From an uncultured bacterium (lineage in GTDB: Bacteria > Cyanobacteriota > Vampirovibrionia > Gastranaerophilales > Gastranaerophilaceae): a stretch of DNA of 7,946 nt. Position numbers and translations under genes: made by a program. Positions 5,749 to 7,946 of this stretch are shown one piece after another (the stretch's first letter is position 1; every line of letters starts with the position of its first letter). The stretch lies in NCBI GenBank assembly GCA_949299435.1, contig CASGAK010000156.1, positions 1-7,946 of the forward strand, read 5' to 3'. Under the pieces are notes generated by a model that saw nothing but the letters and a program-made list of their open reading frames with translations, was not told the DNA's origin and did no database searches.

Positions 5749-6959
5749 GCGGTAAAAATATTCTGCTTGGAATAACTGGCGGCATTGCAGCCTACAAAAT
5801 TTGTGAACTCATCAGAATGTATAAACGAGCAAATGCAAATGTGAAAGTTGTATGCACACCAAATGCTCTCAATTTTGTAACTAAACTTACACTTCAAAGC
5901 CTAAGTCAAAATGATGTGGCAATAGAACAGTTTGAAATTGACAATTTTAAACCTGAGCACATTTCTTATGCAGATGAAGCAGACATTTTTGTAATCGCCC
6001 CTGCGACAGCAAACACTATTTCAAAAATTGCAAACGGAATTTGTGATAACCTTTTGACTTCAATTGTTGCAGCATTCAAAAAGCCAATAATTATAGCTCC
6101 TGCAATGAATTGCAACATGTGGAGCAATCCGTTTGTACAAGAGAATTTGCAAAAACTTGTAAAAAACGGCTTTATCAATATTGCCCCCGAATCAGGCTTT
6201 TTAGCTTGCGGAACCTCAGGAGAGGGTCGTCTTGCAAATTTGGATAAAATTTTTGACAAAACCGTTGAAATTTTGAATTGTAAAAAGAAAATTTTAACAG
6301 ACAAAAAAGTAGTTATTACAGCAGGTGGGACAATCGAAGATATCGACCCCGTAAGATACATTTCAAATTATTCTTCAGGCAAAATGGGTGTTTCTATTGC
6401 AGATAGTGCTCACTCACAAGGTGCTGAAACTGTTTTAATAACGACAAAAGACGTAAATAAGCCCTATAAAGTGATAAAAGTGAAATCAGCACTTGAAATG
6501 CAGCAAGCAATTTTTGATGAATTCGATGACACTGACTATATTTTTATGGCAGCAGCTGTCGCTGATTTTAGAGTAAAAAATTTCAACGAACAGAAAATCA
6601 AAAAAACAGAATCGAATGAAATGACGATTGAATTAATTAAAAACCCCGACATTTTAAAAAGCCTTTGCGATAAAAAAGCAAATTCAAATTCTTCAGTTAA
6701 GATTGTTGGATTTTGTGCAGAAACAGAAAATTTAATAGAATATGCGAAAGCAAAAATCAAAAATAAAGGCTGTGATTTTATAGTCGCAAATGACGTAAGC
6801 AGAAAAGATATCGGATTTTCATCAGATGAAAATGAAGTATATATCATTGATAAAGACTTAAACACTAAAAAAATTGAAAAACAAAGTAAATCTGCAATTG
6901 CTGAAAAAATAATCGGAGAGATCTATGCAAAAAGCGGAAATTTATGCACTATTAAATAA
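5742..6959 (+). CDS. coaBC: Bifunctional phosphopantothenoylcysteine decarboxylase / phosphopantothenate-cysteine ligase
   Basis: Two successive steps of coenzyme A synthesis: CoaB joins cysteine to 4'-phosphopantothenate, and CoaC, an FMN enzyme, decarboxylates the product to 4'-phosphopantetheine. At 405 residues it is of standard length. CoaC part (about 1-185): GITGGIAAYK at the FMN site, catalytic His73 in PEHISYAD, PAMNCNMW (120-127) and the cysteine Cys156 in the substrate flap ACGTSGEGRL. CoaB part (about 187-395): ITAGGTIEDIDPVRYISN with Asn209, SSGKMG, AAAVADFR, the Lys285-Lys288 cluster (one of these matches the catalytic lysine), NPDIL, and VANDVS. The gene overlaps gmk by seven bases (ATGCTAA) and the next gene by 35, indicating translational coupling. 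The rpoZ gene often found between gmk and coaBC in other bacteria is absent. Confidence 0.97.
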   Translation: MLSGKNILLGITGGIAAYKICELIRMYKRANANVKVVCTPNALNFVTKLTLQSLSQNDVAIEQFEIDNFKPEHISYADEADIFVIAPATANTISKIANGICDNLLTSIVAAFKKPIIIAPAMNCNMWSNPFVQENLQKLVKNGFINIAPESGFLACGTSGEGRLANLDKIFDKTVEILNCKKKILTDKKVVITAGGTIEDIDPVRYISNYSSGKMGVSIADSAHSQGAETVLITTKDVNKPYKVIKVKSALEMQQAIFDEFDDTDYIFMAAAVADFRVKNFNEQKIKKTESNEMTIELIKNPDILKSLCDKKANSNSSVKIVGFCAETENLIEYAKAKIKNKGCDFIVANDVSRKDIGFSSDENEVYIIDKDLNTKKIEKQSKSAIAEKIIGEIYAKSGNLCTIK

Positions 6960-7617
6960 CTTTGCACCTCCTGAGCTTGCAGAAGATTGGGATTGCAGCG
7001 GAATCGCAGTTGAAAATTCTCAAAACGAGATTAAAAAAGTCATGCTTACTCTTACTGTAACTGATGATATAGTAAAACAAGCAAAGGCCCATAATTGTGA
7101 TATGATAATCAGTCATCACCCGCTGTTTTTTGTACCGTTTAAATTTAAGGACATAAATATTTTTTCAGCCCACACAAACCTTGATTTAGCAGAAGGCGGC
7201 ACAACTGATGAATTAATTAAACAATTAGGACTTACTAAAAGCACCCAAAACAGTTTTGTAAGATATGTAGAATTACAAAACCCGGTATCGGTTGAAGAAT
7301 TTGCCCTAAGACTTGCCAAAATTTCGCCCAACCTGCGTTATGTAAATAATCGAAAAATTAAAAAAATTCAAAAAATAGGTTTCTGTGCAGGTAGCGGATC
7401 AGACTTTATAGAAACAGCAGAAAATGACGGAGCTGACGCTTTTGTCACAGGAGATTTAAAATTTCATACAGCAGTTGACAGTAAAATAGTACTGTTTGAT
7501 ATCGGACACTTTGAAAGTGAAATTCTAATTTTAAAAGTACTTGAAAAACTACTAAAATCTAAAGTAGAAGTCATTTTCTCAAAAGAAAGTTCTCCTTTCA
7601 GATTAATAAAACAATAA
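6925..7617 (+). CDS. NIF3/YbgI-family dinuclear metal-binding protein
   Basis: Member of the NIF3-like family, sometimes annotated as GTP cyclohydrolase I type 2. Its physiological role is not settled. Metal ligands visible: His64 and His65 in IISHHPLFF, His83 and Asp87 in SAHTNLDLAEGG, and His195 with Glu199 in GHFESE, in the order of the family's two-metal site. The N-terminal start LLNNFAPPELAEDWDCSGI matches the family's beginning, and GDLKFHTA (176-183) is another signature. With 230 residues it is near the short, YbgI-type form and lacks the inserted PII-like domain of the longer forms. The ATG at 6925 is supported by GGAG six bases upstream and by the correct N-terminus, even though it overlaps coaBC by 35 bases. 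No terminator lies between it and the tRNA. Confidence 0.93.
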   Translation: MQKAEIYALLNNFAPPELAEDWDCSGIAVENSQNEIKKVMLTLTVTDDIVKQAKAHNCDMIISHHPLFFVPFKFKDINIFSAHTNLDLAEGGTTDELIKQLGLTKSTQNSFVRYVELQNPVSVEEFALRLAKISPNLRYVNNRKIKKIQKIGFCAGSGSDFIETAENDGADAFVTGDLKFHTAVDSKIVLFDIGHFESEILILKVLEKLLKSKVEVIFSKESSPFRLIKQ

Positions 7618-7622
7618 AAATA

Positions 7623-7650
7623 TTGACAAAGAAATTTCAGCAAATACAAT
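7623..7650 (+). promoter_or_regulatory. Promoter of tRNA-Gln
   Basis: A perfect TTGACA (7623-7628), a 16-base spacer, and TACAAT (7645-7650). Transcription would start about 12 bases before the tRNA. It is the strongest -35/-10 pair in the window, as expected for a stable RNA, and starts just after the NIF3 stop codon. Confidence 0.85.
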
Positions 7651-7668
7651 AATAGATGTACCCGCTAA

Positions 7669-7740
7669 TGGGGCGTCGCCAAGTGGTAAGGCAGCTGGTT
7701 TTGGTCCAGCCATTCAGAGGTTCGAATCCTTTCGCCCCAG
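7669..7740 (+). tRNA. trnQ: tRNA-Gln, anticodon UUG
   Basis: A complete 72-nt cloverleaf. Acceptor arms are TGGGGCG and CGCCCCA (7669-7675, 7733-7739) with discriminator G at 7740. The D stem is GCC/GGC. The anticodon stem GCTGG/CCAGC encloses the loop TTTTGGT, giving anticodon TTG at 7701-7703, which reads CAA and, by wobble, CAG. The T stem AGAGG/CCTTT (one G-U pair) has loop TTCGAAT. The variable loop is five bases. CCA is not encoded and must be added. U1-A72 is a known marker of bacterial tRNA-Gln and is recognised by the GatCAB amidotransferase, so charging through Glu-tRNA(Gln) is possible. The synthetase genes are not here. Confidence 0.98.
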
Positions 7741-7745
7741 AATTT

Positions 7746-7776
7746 AAAAAAGCTCTCAGATTTGAGAGCTTTTTTT
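7746..7776 (+). terminator. Rho-independent terminator after tRNA-Gln
   Basis: The arms AGCTCTCA and TGAGAGCT pair around the loop GATT, extended by an A run on the left and a seven-base T run on the right. It stops the tRNA transcript and any read-through from the gmk-coaBC-NIF3 operon, which has no terminator of its own. The A and T runs make it nearly symmetric, so it could also end minus-strand transcription coming from the right edge. Confidence 0.9.
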
Positions 7777-7862
7777 GTTGTTTAATTAATAAATAAAGAC
7801 CTTCACCACCTAACAGCCTTGCTCATGTACCTTATTACAAAACGTTCTCGGAGAAACTTTTT

Positions 7863-7946
7863 TTACAATTTATGCGGATAATCGTCTTTGAACTCCCAAT
7901 TATCATATTCAAGCAATACAGAACAGAATGCTGGTCTATCTTTACA
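7863..7946 (-). CDS. Probable C-terminal end of an unrecognised gene
   Basis: The minus strand is open from the right edge to a TAA at 7865-7863, encoding 27 residues that include PAFCSVLLEYDNWEFKD and end in YPHKL. The charged and aromatic composition and AT-rich codons look like the end of a soluble protein. The alternative, a plus-strand frame from an ATG at 7872, gives a hydrophobic, less protein-like sequence and has no ribosome binding site. Too little is visible to name a family. The nearest terminator in this direction is the symmetric hairpin at 7746-7776. Confidence 0.4.
   Translation of the reverse strand, partial: CKDRPAFCSVLLEYDNWEFKDDYPHKL

Noticed and set aside
5966..6361. 131-codon minus-strand open frame
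   Set aside because: Antisense shadow of coaBC; no ribosome binding site or recognisable domain.
6536..6865. 109-codon minus-strand open frame
   Set aside because: Antisense shadow of the CoaB half; Phe- and Ser-rich composition is typical of reversed AT-rich coding DNA.
7116..7649. Two short minus-strand open frames (7116-7331, 7464-7649)
   Set aside because: Both are shadows of the NIF3 gene, whose metal-site motifs fix the real frame.
7872..7946. Plus-strand frame from ATG at 7872 to the right edge
   Set aside because: No ribosome binding site or promoter, and a hydrophobic sequence less protein-like than the opposite frame.

Overview
The window is AT-rich (about one third G+C by eye) bacterial DNA. 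It uses the standard code, with TGG for Trp and normal stop codons. The genes are mostly housekeeping genes, tightly packed on both strands. The mix of genes (AT-rich, UhpC/GlpT-type sugar-phosphate transporter, YbaK-family deacylase, soluble histidine kinase, tRNA-Gln with a U1-A72 pair) fits a host-associated low-GC bacterium. A gut Gastranaerophilales (Vampirovibrionia/Melainabacteria) member is my best guess, but this is an inference without a marker gene, and a low-GC Firmicute-like lineage cannot be excluded.

Layout. (1) 1-550, minus: the 5' part of an unrecognised gene that runs off the left edge, preceded by a possible sigma-28-type promoter. (2) 731-1054, minus: trxA, with its own terminator. 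(3) 1151-3460, plus: a two-gene unit of a DnaQ-like exonuclease and an organophosphate transporter. It is divergent from trxA, and the two promoters overlap. (4) 3463-3498: a perfect 15-bp-stem terminator shared by the converging units. (5) 5170-3497, minus: a soluble histidine kinase followed by a YbaK-type editing deacylase. (6) 5185-7617, plus: gmk, coaBC and a NIF3-family gene, all overlapping or nearly so, then tRNA-Gln(UUG) with its own promoter and a strong terminator at 7746-7776. (7) At the right edge, minus: the probable last 27 codons of another gene. No stretch over 300 bases lacks a gene. The longest gaps are 551-730 (promoter and terminator) and 7741-7862 (terminator, otherwise nothing recognised).

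How the genes work together. gmk (GMP to GDP), coaBC (phosphopantothenate to phosphopantetheine) and the NIF3 gene form a translationally linked housekeeping operon. The exonuclease and transporter share a transcript but have no evident common pathway. The histidine kinase has no response regulator in the window.

The most interesting signals are in the control regions. The kinase and gmk start codons diverge across only 14 bp. That spacer holds two overlapping -10 boxes, each exactly 6 nt from its ATG, and neither gene has a Shine-Dalgarno sequence, so both transcripts may be leaderless. The transporter has Lys where the family has the first of its two substrate-binding arginines. I saw no CRISPR array, insertion sequence, prophage or obvious defence system.
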